Source: Loxodes magnus
Lineage: Eukaryota > Ciliophora > Karyorelictea > Loxodida > Loxodidae
Direction: 5' to 3'
DNA length: 64,000 nucleotides
Assembly (NCBI GenBank): GCA_946699065.1
Contig: CAMPDV010000374.1
Location: 186,001 to 250,000 of the forward strand
In this document: piece by piece, positions 1 to 10,739 of the stretch
Layout of the letters: each line of letters begins with the position of its first letter
How positions within the stretch are numbered: position 1 is the stretch's first letter
The notes under the pieces: generated by a model
Databases searched by the model: none
What the model was told of the DNA's origin: nothing
The model's input: only the letters and a program-made list of their open reading frames with translations
Position numbers and translations under genes: made by a program

Positions 1-300
1 ATTACAGACATTCCTAAACCTACTAAAACCGTAAATCCAAAATCTTAGCCTAAACTTTTCTATTAAGTAACAATTATAAGGTTACCAGAAAGTATCACGA
101 AGCAATAGCAAAATCTATATACAAAATGAAATTTTTTTTAGAGCTTAGGATTGAATCTTTAATCAAGGAACTGTCATGAAAACATTAATTGTTCATTGGG
201 ATAATTTTGGCAGATTTAAAGAACTAAAATATAAAGCTCTATCTAAATTTTCCTTTTTCCTTGACATTACATGCAGAGTTATAAATATATAAATTGAAAA
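1..300. other. coding-like stretch at window edge, no family recognised
   Basis: Read with TAR=Gln and TGA=Trp, both strands give protein-like translations. The minus-strand one (Cys-containing, beta-rich) would be downstream of the REJ-like remnant on the same strand and may belong to it. No motif decides strand or frame. Confidence 0.2.
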
Positions 301-1085
301 ATATTAAACATAAGATTACTAATGAGTAAGCAAGAATTGGATGCTTATAACTTGACTAATTTCCATTATCCTCTCTTTTTTCATTTAAATCCAGTCCTAA
401 GTTTGATTCTTCATAATTTTACATTTCTTCGTTTCTCTCTTCCTAAATTTGATTCTCTTATCCTTGATTTTCTTCATTTTATCCTCATTTTCTTATTCTT
501 CTACCTCTTATACAACTGAAGTGAGTATAAAAAGTCCTGATTAACTACAATTTACACCTATAATAGTTAGCTAGTTGGATTTTTTCTATTGAGCATGAAG
601 TTCCATTTTCTCATTTTTTTCGTTGATATCTCACGATTGGCACACTAAATTTGAAGGTGTTTAAATTTGGTTATAGCTTAGAATATATTTAATTTAGATT
701 TTAAATTTCTTCAAATTATCCTTCTTATATAGAATCTATCATTTCAGATATTTAGTAAACAGAAGATTTAAATAATGGATATAACTAAAATCATCCATTT
801 CACATTAATTGTTCCTTCAAATAAAAAGATTACAACAAAGCATCCTTTAATATCATTGAATAACTTAGGAATTAGGCAGAGAAATTCCCTTTACTATCAT
901 TATTTCTCCTTTATAGTTTCAACGGTTGAGATCATAAAAAAGAAAAGACTCTAGTCTCGTAACTCTTTTCTTTAGTAGGAATTTTTTTTTCCTTTCATAG
1001 AATAGAAGAATTATTTACAAGATTTATCAAATTTAGATTTTAGAAGTTTTATATGTAAAAGTATGATTATTTATATAGTTAAAGG
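301..1085. other. AT-rich stretch, nothing firmly supported
   Basis: Low-complexity AT-rich DNA. A possible minus-strand continuation of the neighbouring REJ-like reading exists around 780-960, but I cannot support it. Confidence 0.3.
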
Positions 1086-1089
1086 TACT

Positions 1090-1990
1090 TCACCTAGTTA
1101 TTAGACTAGGTTATACTTCTTGTTCAATGTTAAATTTTATATATTAGAACTGTTTAATTATCTACGTAAGCAAAGACGTCTAATTTAAGGATATCTGGTA
1201 CTTTGTTTGCTAGTTAAGACATTGGTAGATACTGTCTATATAACTCTGCAGGCTTTCAGGTGCTACGTTTAGTCTTACTTCTTAGTAACTTGAAACTGCT
1301 ATTGCCATCTATTCTTGCTTCTCTATTTTTTAGGATAGATATCATAAGAACTGTTTCATATCTATAGGAGAAAAACTAAGAGTATTTAAATAACTTAAAG
1401 CTTTTAGTGCTAATTTCTTCATCTAATTTAAAGGAAATTCTTTATAGAATGATCCCATGCAAAAGAACTGGTATCTTAAGGGATAATCTTCATCTAAATC
1501 AGTAGCATCATCACACTTTAGACTAAATAAGGTATCTCATGCTTTTCCTTTTTGAGAGCTCACTATAAAATTTTCAACTTGAGGAGCTCTGTAAATATAG
1601 ATTATTTTTGGCTAGTACACTTGATTACTCCTTATACTTCAAAAATAAATGTATGGTAATTTCCTTACTCAAGTTCTTATGCCTTAATTTATATAAACAA
1701 TTTAGTGACAAAGAAGGTAGCAGATTATCAAAATCTACCAGAACTTTGGTATCAAGAAACTGTCTTTATATCTACACTTGAATTAGAAACAACTCTATAC
1801 ATTATAAAAAATTAGATGGATTTATTTTGCTATATTCATTATTCTGTATCATTATAGCCACTGGAGATACCTTATTATTGGTTATATTTAAGTAAACTTT
1901 ATCAGAGATTTATTTTTGTTTGTTGAAATAGACACGTACATCAAGTTCTAAGAATGCTCATACTAGAAATTACTATCCTTATAACGTAAT
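1090..1990 (-). pseudogene. REJ/PKD-like receptor fragment
   Basis: Two minus-strand reading frames give a coherent protein in the ciliate code. The upstream frame (about 1990-1650) contains KTVSWYQSSGRFWQSATFFV and GNYHTFIFEVQG. The downstream frame (about 1640-1090) contains RAPQVENFIVSSQKGKAWDT, then FSLKCDDATDLDEDYPLRYQ. A Trp-x-Gln/Ser-Gly segment, a beta-strand pair, then a Cys and 'A-x-D-x-D-x-x-Y-P-L-x-Y-x-F' resembles the REJ module of large ciliate surface proteins; this is by family resemblance only. The reading changes frame once, near 1640-1660, and neither end shows a start or membrane segment. A diverged direct repeat lies at 23400-23950. It could be a multi-exon gene whose small intron I have not placed. 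Confidence 0.45.
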
Positions 1991-2577
1991 GGAAGATGTA
2001 AAGAAATTATATTTATCTTCTACTTCTTTTTTGATTACCTCATTATATGAAGTCTATTTTTAGTCTATAGCTTAACAATTTCATTCAAATCTTAATTCTT
2101 CACTCGGAATATCAATCACTTTTTAAAAAATGTGCAGTTATCCTAAAAAATCATATCTCTATACTCATTACCAGAGATATAAACCTTCATCATCTTAGTT
2201 AAACTAAAGTATAAGAAGATTAAAATTTTCATTTTACCAGAAATTTAAAATAAGAAAATTACAAATTAGACCTTCATAATGCTATCTAAGTATCTTAATT
2301 TGAATCTTTAAGTCTAAAACTATTTTACTTAATGTCTTTTTGATGAGTTAGAGATTCTATTAGTTAGTAATATTCTGTTTTTCTAAAGCTTTTAAGTAGA
2401 TCCTTAATAGAAATATCAGTGTCATTAAAGTCTACTAATTTTGCCTCTGAGATATATATTTGTAATGTCTTTGAAGTTTGATATCATTTAAAATATGAGA
2501 TCAGTTTAGATATGTTAATGTGGATCTGAAATTATTGAAGAGTTAAAGCGAGAGAATTAGAAAATTTGGTTAGAAGC

Positions 2578-3050
2578 ATGGAAGTTAACGATAATAGCAT
2601 TAAGGATAAAGACTAGCATGACAACATTTTCATCAAGTGCTAGATAGTAGTAGGGTAAATAAAAAGCAAAAGCAATCTCTTCCTTTTCCCCCTGTAGTAG
2701 GAAGAAGTAAACCCTTCCAAAATATTTTTGGAAAGATTTCTACCTTCGGAAGCTTCAGCTAAATTACTGGCTTTAGAATAGATTATTCGATTTTTTTCCT
2801 TCAGCAAAATTTATGCTTAATTAGGAAGGCTTCAATTTCCATAAGGCTTTGAAGTATAATACAAAGCTGATGTAGCAAAAATAAAGCAAAAAGATCTGCT
2901 TCACGCTTGATAATAAGAATTGACAAACTAAAGAGATGCAAGCTTCGAATTGCAAGAAGAAAAACGATGCTTTGTATGCTAATAGGTGAAGTTTCGACAT
3001 TACCTTGCATGGTTGTTTCCAGATTGATTGCATAATGGCTTTTATTTTAA
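2578..3050 (+). CDS. hypothetical coding-like ORF
   Basis: ATG at 2578 opens a reading without TGA for about 100 codons, including FLERFLPSEASAKLLALEQ and, later, a Cys-x2-Cys (CFVC). An alternative plus-strand frame around 2811-3040 also looks protein-like, so the frame may change once or the second half may be a shadow. The CFVC with a following His faintly recalls the gag-like zinc knuckle elsewhere in the window, but the spacing does not fit. Function unknown. Confidence 0.3.
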
Positions 3051-3059
3051 AGAAATAAA

Positions 3060-3740
3060 TAAAAATATAAAATAGATTCTACACTTACTTCTGCTTAAAT
3101 TATCTACTATTTATTATCTTAAGATATAAGATGTGCCATTTATTATTCCTAAAAGTCTTTCTTCTAGTTAGAATAATGAGCTAACTTTTTATATCAGCTT
3201 CTAAATAAATCAACCTCTCTCTTTAATCTATTAACTTTAAATTATCTTATCTTTTCATTTGGTCTCTCATCTCTTAGGTATAGGTTTGGACATTATATAT
3301 AAATGTTGTAAATAGAAAAAGAAATTAAAAAGGCTAGCTTAGTAGACTTAATAAAATAATTAAGTAGCAAAATAATCCTTTAGAAAGCTACTAATTATAC
3401 TAAAAGTATATCCTTCCTATTATAAGTAAAAGCATTATAAATAGATAACTATTATTAGTATACAAAAGCTATGATAGTAGCAATATTGATTGCATTAAAG
3501 TTCTAAATGATAGACTACATGAGTATAGATAGATAGTGTTAATATGATATGGATTAAAATGAATTAACTAATAGCTAAATGTTTAATTAAGTTAATATAT
3601 GAATTCTTAATTTAGAAAAGCTTCTTAGCTTTAGACTAGTATAGTAACTATCTAATTATTAATAACTTATTATTTTCTTAAGCTTTAGAATTAAACATAA
3701 ATAGATTTAAACTATTTAATTCACTTTCATTATAATCAAT
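3060..3740. other. AT-rich intergenic DNA
   Basis: No coding or RNA signal recognised; it forms the upstream region of the RING/ubiquitin-like gene. No recognisable promoter element. Confidence 0.4.
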
Positions 3741-6333
3741 ATGGCTGAATCTAACAGGTGCAGCTCATGCTTAGTTCATTTCGACTCTTAAATACGAATT
3801 CCCGTAACCCTTCCTTGTGGACATCAAGTGTGCCAAATTTGTATTCTTGAAGAATACTTAAAAGAGGGTTCAAATCAGTGCCCAAAAAGAAATTGTAGAA
3901 AAGTTTCATTTAATGATCCAAAAAGTTTAATAAACTAAAAGGGCTAATCAAGCGAAAGTAAATAAGAATATAAATAACTTCATCTTGAAGAAACTAAAAT
4001 TGAACTATCTTATTAGCAGAAACCAAAACTAATAAAAGTCAAGATTTTAAGTAAAAATAAAGAAGAGATAAACTTAACAGTAGAGGAAGGAGAAACAATT
4101 GAATAACTGAAATAAAAAGTAGAAAGACTAGAAGGAATTTACGCTGATTTTTATGAACTTTATAAAGGATAAGAAAAATTAGATAGTTAGCATAAAATAA
4201 ATAAAATGGAGAATAGAGATGAGGTTTAGCTAGAATTAAAATTGAAGGCTTGTAATTAATATAAATTTAAGGAGGTGAGAAAATAAGATTTAGGAGGTAA
4301 AAAATAAAGATAGAAAGTAATTAATAAAAAATTAGTTTTCGAGATAATGAGAAAATAATATGGTAAATATAATAATAATAGAATGTAAATAATAATAAAA
4401 ATTAGAAAGCATTAAATAATCAAAAATAGGAGAAAGTAAGAAAATTTAAAAAAGGCTAAAATGACTTCGAAAAAAGTTAGAAATAAATGTATAGGAGGTA
4501 AATTTTAAAAAAGTGTGTAATATATTTAACAAAAGTGAGTAATACTTTAAAAACTAGAAAGTAATAAATAAAATTTAAGAATGTAATAAAATAAATAAGA
4601 TTGTAAGAATACTAAGAAAGGGAGTAATAATTAAATATAGAATGTATATAATAAAAAAGATTGTAAAATAATTATGTTAAGTTGGTAATTTAACAAATCC
4701 AGAAAGTAAATTATTTAATATATAGCAAGTAAAAAAAACAAATAAAGGAGGTAAAACTTAAAATAAGATGGTATTTCTATTTAAAATAGAATGTAAGATA
4801 TTTTAATTATTTATAGTGAGTAAGATATTTTAAATATTTATAGTGAGTAAGATATTTTAAATATTTATAGATGGTAAGTTATTTTAAATATTTATAGAAT
4901 GTAAGATATTTTAAATATTTATAGAATGTAAGATATTTTAAATATTTATAGTGAGTAAGATATTTTAAATATTTATAGTTGGTAAGATATTTTAAATATT
5001 TATAGAATGTAAGATATTTTAAATATTTATAGTTGGTAAGATATTTTAAATATTTATAGATTGTAAGATATTTTAAATATTTATAGAATGTAAGATATTT
5101 TAAATATTTATAGTTGGTAAGATATTTTAAATATTTATAGATTGTAAGATATTTTAAATATTTATAGAATGTAAGATATTTTAAATATTTATAGTTGGTA
5201 AGATATTTTAAATATTTATAGATTGTAAGATATTTTAAATATTTATAGAATGTAAGATATTTTAAATATTTATAGTTGGTAAGATATTTTAAATATTTAT
5301 AGATTGTAAGATATTTTAAATATTTATAGATGGTAAGATATTTTAAATATTTATAGATTGTAAGATATTTTAAATATTTATAGGGAGTAAGATATTTTAA
5401 ATATTTATAGGGAGTAAGACATTTTAAATATTTATAGATTGTAAGATATTTTAAATATTTATAGTTGGTAAGATATTTTAAATATTTATAGTTGGTAAGA
5501 TATTTTAAATATTTATAGATTGTAAGATATTTTAAATATTTATAGATTGTAAGATATTTTAAATATTTATAGATTGTAAGATATTTTAAATATTTATAGT
5601 GAGTGAGATATTTAAAATATTTATAGTGAGTGAGATATTTTAAATATTTATAGTGAGTAAGTTATTTTAAAAATTTATAGAATGTAAAATATTTTTTATA
5701 GACAGTTTGTATTTAAAAACTATTATAGCTGGTATTTTTTATTATTATAAGAGGGTAATAAATTACCTCAGGCGGTAATAATCTACTTCAGGTACCTTTT
5801 TAATTTTTGATTGTAAGAAATAATTATAAGATGGTTTTGATTTTATTGAAGCTAGTATTTGCTTATACGAGCTTGTATTATTTAACCTAAGTTAGTAATA
5901 AAATGATATAGAATGTAATATTATTAATATTTATAGGGGGTAATGATTGATTTGAAAAGAAAGTAATGCCTAATATAATTGATTAAAGAATGTTATAGTA
6001 ATGATTAATATTAGATTATTTATACTAGGTAGTTATTTTTCTATTTTAGGATGTTAATAATTTAATTATAAGTAAGTTTTTGATTATAGAGGGTAATTTT
6101 TGATATAAGCAGAGATGGAAAAAACATTTAACAACTTTAAATATTTATCTTAAATTAATACTTAATTATTAATTAATTTCTAATTTAGATACTTTAGTTA
6201 TTTTAAAGATACTAAACATATTAGCCTTATATTTTAAGATCTTTGCTAACTTTCTTGCTTTTTTCACTTTATTGATGAAAAATTGATTCCTATTAAGGAG
6301 ATGTTGGAATTAGTAATTAAGGTAATATTTTGA
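3741..6333 (+). CDS. RING finger plus ubiquitin-like domain protein split into micro-exons
   Basis: The first exon, 3741-4251, encodes a RING (C7-x2-C10, C26-x-H28, C31-x2-C34, C47-x4-C52; the last pair is wider than the usual C-x2-C) and, at about residues 97-168, a ubiquitin-like fold (IKVKILSKNKEEINLTVEE, then an LKQKVERLEGI helix and a final LELKL strand). RING proteins of this kind act as E3 ubiquitin ligases; that role is inferred. From 4252 the frame is interrupted after the first base of codon 171 by GT..AG stretches of 16-26 nt (one 37, one 14) separated by exons that are almost all exactly 3 nt; the few longer ones are 27, 30, 21 and 21 nt. All introns therefore share phase 1. Splicing gives a hydrophilic helical region, three FDQ repeats, NFVDYYLMMKYTEGGTFLIF, and a last exon 6110-6333 ending at TGA 6331. 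Total about 345 residues, 74 exons. The splice model is mine, from sequence alone. Confidence 0.7.
4252..6109 (+). other. array of about 73 tiny introns separated mostly by 3-nt exons
   Basis: The recurring pattern is AG-NNN-GTA. In 4252-4792 and 5683-6109 the spacers differ in sequence and in length (mostly 16-26 nt) and keep only GT/GTA at the start and AG at the end, always leaving an exon whose length is a multiple of three. In 4793-5682 the spacers are almost identical 24-mers beginning GTAAGATATTTTAAA and ending TTTATAG. The triplets between them run AAT TGA TGA ATG AAT AAT TGA TTG and so on, without simple periodicity except AAT-TTG-ATT four times. Read in phase 1, the triplets give codons of a plausible protein. 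Tiny introns are known in ciliates (about 15-25 nt in several lineages); adjacent single-codon exons in this number are not something I know of. Confidence 0.75.
4793..5682 (+). repeat. 27-bp tandem array: constant 24 nt plus variable 3 nt, about 33 units
   Basis: The 24-nt part (GTAAGATATTTT...TTTATAG) is nearly invariant, while the following triplet varies among AAT, TGA, ATG, TTG, ATT and GGA. Within it AAT-TTG-ATT recurs four times (period 81 bp, about 5006-5304). As plain DNA it looks like a minisatellite; I interpret it as the homogenised core of the micro-intron array. Confidence 0.9.
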
Positions 6334-7590
6334 TAATAGGTATATATTTTAGCTGATGTATTAGATTTGTTGATAGTAGTTGTTTGATTTTGAAATAATG
6401 TCTAGAAGTGTTAATTTGATATCCTTCTATTAATGTTTAAAATAGTTTTAGTAATTTTTAAAGATAATATGTAATGATCTAATATAGTCTCTACAAAATG
6501 TGTGTTTATGAATTATAAAATAGTTAGTTTAAATAATAGTAAATAAGGATGTAGTTAGTTAGTTTGATTTAGTTATGGTTGTGTAATAAAGTGTTAAAGT
6601 GTTACTGAGATTTTTAAAAATTTGGAATAGATAAGTATTTAATTTATAATCTATGTAATAATATGATTAAAGCAGATGTAAGAATTTAGCTTATATAATG
6701 ATTGTTATTATAAACTACTACTTGAATATGATTAATTTGAATTACTAATATTATAACACACAGTCTATACTTTATAACCCTATTTTATATTCTAATTAAT
6801 ATATTAACTACTTATTTTTAGCTATTTATTAATATCCTCTATCTATATCTTCTATTTTATTTAATCTACTAATATTATTAGTAAGATTTCTCTAGTTTAA
6901 TACTATTAAGATGTAGTGTACTCTTAAACTACTTTATTTACATATTTTATTATTAACTTCTAATTTATGTCTATAATCAGAGTTATTTATTTCTATTATC
7001 ATTTCAAATCTTAAGTACACTCTAAAATTATATTATATACTAAATTATTACTAGACATCAATCAAATCAGTTACCAACAAGTGTAATTGATAAGGACAAC
7101 TAGAAAATGGTATTTTGATTTTAAAAGTATAATATAGCATAATATAAAAGTAAACATTATAAACAATATAAATAACTAATAATCTAGCTTAGCCTTTATA
7201 AATATAATAACAAAACATATCCTTAATTCAATTCAAAACACTATCATTTGCTTAATATATCCTAACAACATTATCACTCAAAAACATTCTATCTAATAGA
7301 CTCAATTTTATATTACTATTCAATTCATCAAAATCTTATTTTTCAAGCTCAACTAGTCAGTCATAGATCAAAAACTTATTATCAACCTAAAAATTATTTA
7401 TATTATCCAATAAACCTCTTATCAAGCAAAAGACTAACTATTTTAACTATCAATTACGAAAAAGATATGTATATCAAAAATAACAAAAATCAAACCCTAA
7501 AATTTTAAGTTTCGGATTTAAACGAAAAAATAATAACATTTTTATAAATCGTTGTGAAGATAAAGTAAGAAAATAAGAAATTAAAAAAGT
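6334..7590. other. AT-rich spacer
   Basis: No gene recognised. Rich in TTAA and TAAT words; no tandem array of note. Confidence 0.4.
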
Positions 7591-7599
7591 AAATCAACT

Positions 7600-8165
7600 A
7601 AAAATCTGAAATGCAAAAGGTAAACTTCTAACTAAAGTAAATAGAAGATAGAATCAATAATTAAATTATATTAACATCTAATAATCTAGAAAAATTAAAG
7701 TAATGCAGATCCTATGGATATTGAGAAAAATCTAAAAATAAATAAATTATTTAGCAGATAAGAATATTATGACGATGATTCTGCAAGAAAAAAGAATATC
7801 TAATAAGGATATGTTAATAGTTTAAAATTAAGTAAATACTATAAGTAAAAAAATTTGAAGAAAACTGAGTTAAAATATTATACGCAAGATGATTAAACTT
7901 TTTTATGATAAAGCTATCAAGGATTGGAATTAATGAATCAATAATGGATACGAACAATAAAATAATGAGGAAAATATTTAAAGGAGCTATAGAATATATA
8001 GAACTAGAAGAGGAAAAAAGAAATTATTTTCAAGATGAAAATTGAACCGAAGATAAAAGGAAGATCAAGAAATCTATGAACGACTTCGCAGGAGGTAGCA
8101 GAAATTTTATAAGAGTAAATACAAGTGAATTTAAAGAGGTAAACCTTAGAAGCATAGTGCCATTA
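7600..8165 (+). mobile_element. degenerate gag-like element copy
   Basis: Contains ADPMDIEK in a K/Q-rich context, matching SDPMEIEN of the gag-like ORF at 44425-45250, followed by a Lys/Gln-rich tail. The zinc knuckle is not recognisable. Looks old and broken in several places. Family: the gag-like zinc-knuckle elements of this window, class uncertain. Confidence 0.35.
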
Positions 8166-9540
8166 TTATTTATTTTTTGTTATTATTTATATTAAAAAAA
8201 TATTTTAGAGTTAAAAAATATAGGTAAATTTTCGTATACTTATAATATATAAAAAACGATAATTTACTTAACCTCAAGTCATTTAAAAAATAATATTTAG
8301 TAATAAATAATAGTTGAATATTATTAAAATAAAAAAATTTATATCAGAAATTATTTTATCAAAAATTATTATAAAAAGAAAAAAAGATATAGATAAACAG
8401 AAAAAAATATATCATGTTTTTGATTAAGAGCAAATTAAAAAAGCATAAAAAATTTAAAAAAATATTAAAAGGAAATACGAAAAGAAAAAAATTGCAACTT
8501 TGATCCAAAAATTAAAAAAATTATAAGCAAAAAAAATTGAGGGTAAAATTTAAATACAGATAATCTGAAATATAAAATTAAAATTTTGGTTATAAAAATC
8601 TAAAATTCCTTTAATTTATCAAAGAAATACTACACACTATAACTAAAAAAAACAATTAAAAGATTAATTTATGCAAAACTTTAAATTATTAAGATAAAAA
8701 TCTTTAATAAAAGTAAATTATAAAGAACTAAAATTAACATTTTTCAAAAAAATTAAAAAAATAATTTTTTTTAAAAAATAAATAGAAAAAAATAGATAAA
8801 TATAAAAAAATCTGAAAGTAAAGTAAAGAACACGCAAAAAAACTTTATCTAATAAAAAAAAAAGATAAAAAGAGAATCAAAATAAAATAGAAATATATGA
8901 AAAAAGACAAAAAAAGATAAAATATGAAAAAATTTGAATATTTTATTTTAATTTTGGTTTGAAAAATTTTTTCTTTAATTTTTTTATTACATTTAATTTT
9001 ACTTACATTCTTTTTTCTATCTCATTTTTGCTGCATTTATTTTAGTTAATTTATTATTTATTATCAATTACAAATAACTTTTCTAGTATTTATTCTTTTT
9101 GAGATAACTTTAATTTATATTTAATTATCTGGATAGAAACAATTTTTTTTCTGAATCTTTTAAAGATGTATAATTGATTAAAAAATTATATTTCAGATAT
9201 TTTATGTGAAAATTCAATTTTTTTTAAGTGATACATAATCAATAAAATTAGTTCCTTTTTTAATATTTGAATCAAAAATTTCTAAAATAAATCCTTTATT
9301 TAGAATATTTAAATATTTTGACTATTTAATTAATGTTTTTGATTAAAGTTTTATAATTTGGAACAAAATTTTAATATTTTATAGAAAAAGATTTATACTT
9401 ATTGAAACGAATGATAAGATTTTTTATAAAAAGTACTAAGTTTTAAACTATTTAATAATTAAAAGTTTTTATCATAATTCTTTTTGTTATTTTAAGTAAA
9501 ATACTCTGAACCCAAAAATAGTTTAATTATAAAGATGCTA
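8166..9540. other. A-rich then T-rich low-complexity DNA
   Basis: About 8160-8940 is strongly A-rich on the plus strand and 8940-9480 strongly T-rich, so the two halves are roughly complementary in composition. No gene seen. Confidence 0.5.
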
Positions 9541-9544
9541 TAAT

Positions 9545-10440
9545 ATGTTAGGATTCAAATCAGGATTTTTCGCGGCTCCAAAAAGGTAGGAGTTAACGAC
9601 ACCCTAGAGAAGTTAGAACCAAAAAAAGGGAATCAAAAAGGTCAACATCAAATCGAACCACCCATTTTTGAGGAAAATCCTAGGAATTATACTAAAAGAT
9701 ATATGCACTCGGAAGTCTCCAATCCCATCACAGAATAGTAAATAAGACACGATTACCCGATAAAAGTGGTGTTAAACCTCCAGAAGAGGTAAAAAATTGA
9801 AGAAAGATAAAAAGAGAAAAATGGAAAAAATTATAATTGCAGACAAAATATAATTGAGACTCATGATCTAAAAAAGAGGCCTTAATGCATTTTGCAATGT
9901 TTCACAAGACCGGGACAATTAATCATAACACTAATAATAGAAACAGAAAGAATTTATCAACAAAATAGAAAAAATCGAAGATAGCCAGCAAAAATTACAG
10001 CATTAAATTGACCTAAAAGAATAAGGAAATGACTAAATAATAATTGAAAGAGAAAAGAACTCAAAATTTAAACCTAAAAGAGAATCTAAAAGATACTATT
10101 ATTGTAACTCTCGAACGTATCTATGGAAAAGATGCTAGAAATTTCAAAACTTTAAATAAGAATATTGAAACTACAAGAAGAAGTTGGAAATAAAAAGAAG
10201 ATACAACAAAAAATAAAATTAAAAAGACAAAGAGAAAGAGAAAGATTACATTGCATCAAATTTGGAAAAATATAAAAGACTTAAGCTACCAATCATTATC
10301 TAGACGAAAGAATACCTCAGTGACAGTATGAATAACAAGATGAATATTTGTAGAGACATATAAACTTTTATATTTAGCCTCTAGACCAGTCTAGAGGTTG
10401 GTGGGAAAGAGATTGAAATACCTATAAGAGCGTCAAACAT
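9545..10440 (+). mobile_element. gag-like zinc-knuckle element
   Basis: Starts MLGFKSGFFAAPKRQE, matching MEGFKKGFYTIF and MVEGFKKGFYTT of the copies at 39000 and 58015. A basic low-complexity region and a coiled-coil-like segment follow, then the knuckle region YYCNSRTYLWKRC at about 10085-10130, in which a TGG codes the Trp before the basic pair and TGA codes Trp shortly downstream. The C-terminus is Lys-rich and ends near a GWWERDWNTYKS-type motif shared with the 57 kb copy. No terminal repeats found. Looks moderately old with at least one break. Could be a LINE ORF1 remnant or a retrovirus-like Gag; the sequence does not decide. Confidence 0.55.
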
Positions 10441-10684
10441 TTATTTTTGTATTTTTATATTAAAAAGATATTTAAAACATTAATTTTTTTTATCTAATAA
10501 ATTTATGTCATCTATTATTTTATTTTTAATTTATAAAAAAATAAGAAAAATCTCTAAAATTTTAAAAAAGTATGTTTAAAAATAAGATAATATTTTTGAA
10601 CTTATCAGAAATAAATCTTTATAAATTAAACATGTAAAAAGATAATAAAAATAATAATAATATTTAAAAAAAAAAAAATATTAT
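10441..10684. other. AT-rich flank
   Basis: T-rich then A-rich spacer with a 13-base A run at about 10666-10678; read on the minus strand, this is the U-rich tract after the hairpin at 10685-10717. Confidence 0.4.
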
Positions 10685-10717
10685 AGAGCGCGTAGCACTA
10701 CAATAACACGCAGCTCT
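10685..10717 (-). other. conserved hairpin, copy A
   Basis: On the minus strand AGAGC..GCGU pairs with ACGC..GCUCU, followed by a U-rich tract. Related hairpins occur at 36750, 38305 and 61719, all in the same orientation. In one minus-strand frame each encodes a short tail of the form [YF]-A-L-[YF]-N. Role unknown: a 3' end of genes, of an element family, or a terminator-like structure. Confidence 0.5.
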
Positions 10718-10739
10718 TTAATTAAAGTTCTTAAAAGTT

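Noticed and set aside
4793-5682. Regularly spaced repeat that could be taken for a CRISPR array
   Set aside because: The constant unit is 24 nt and the 'spacers' are only 3 nt; the setting is a ciliate gene, and no cas-like gene is present.
4793-5682. Plain satellite or minisatellite
   Set aside because: It explains the core but not the diverged flanks, which keep AG-NNN-GT at varying spacer lengths and preserve the reading frame; kept as the null hypothesis.
8166-9480. Large inverted repeat between the A-rich and T-rich halves
   Set aside because: Complementary composition is clear, but I could not align a specific inverted sequence.
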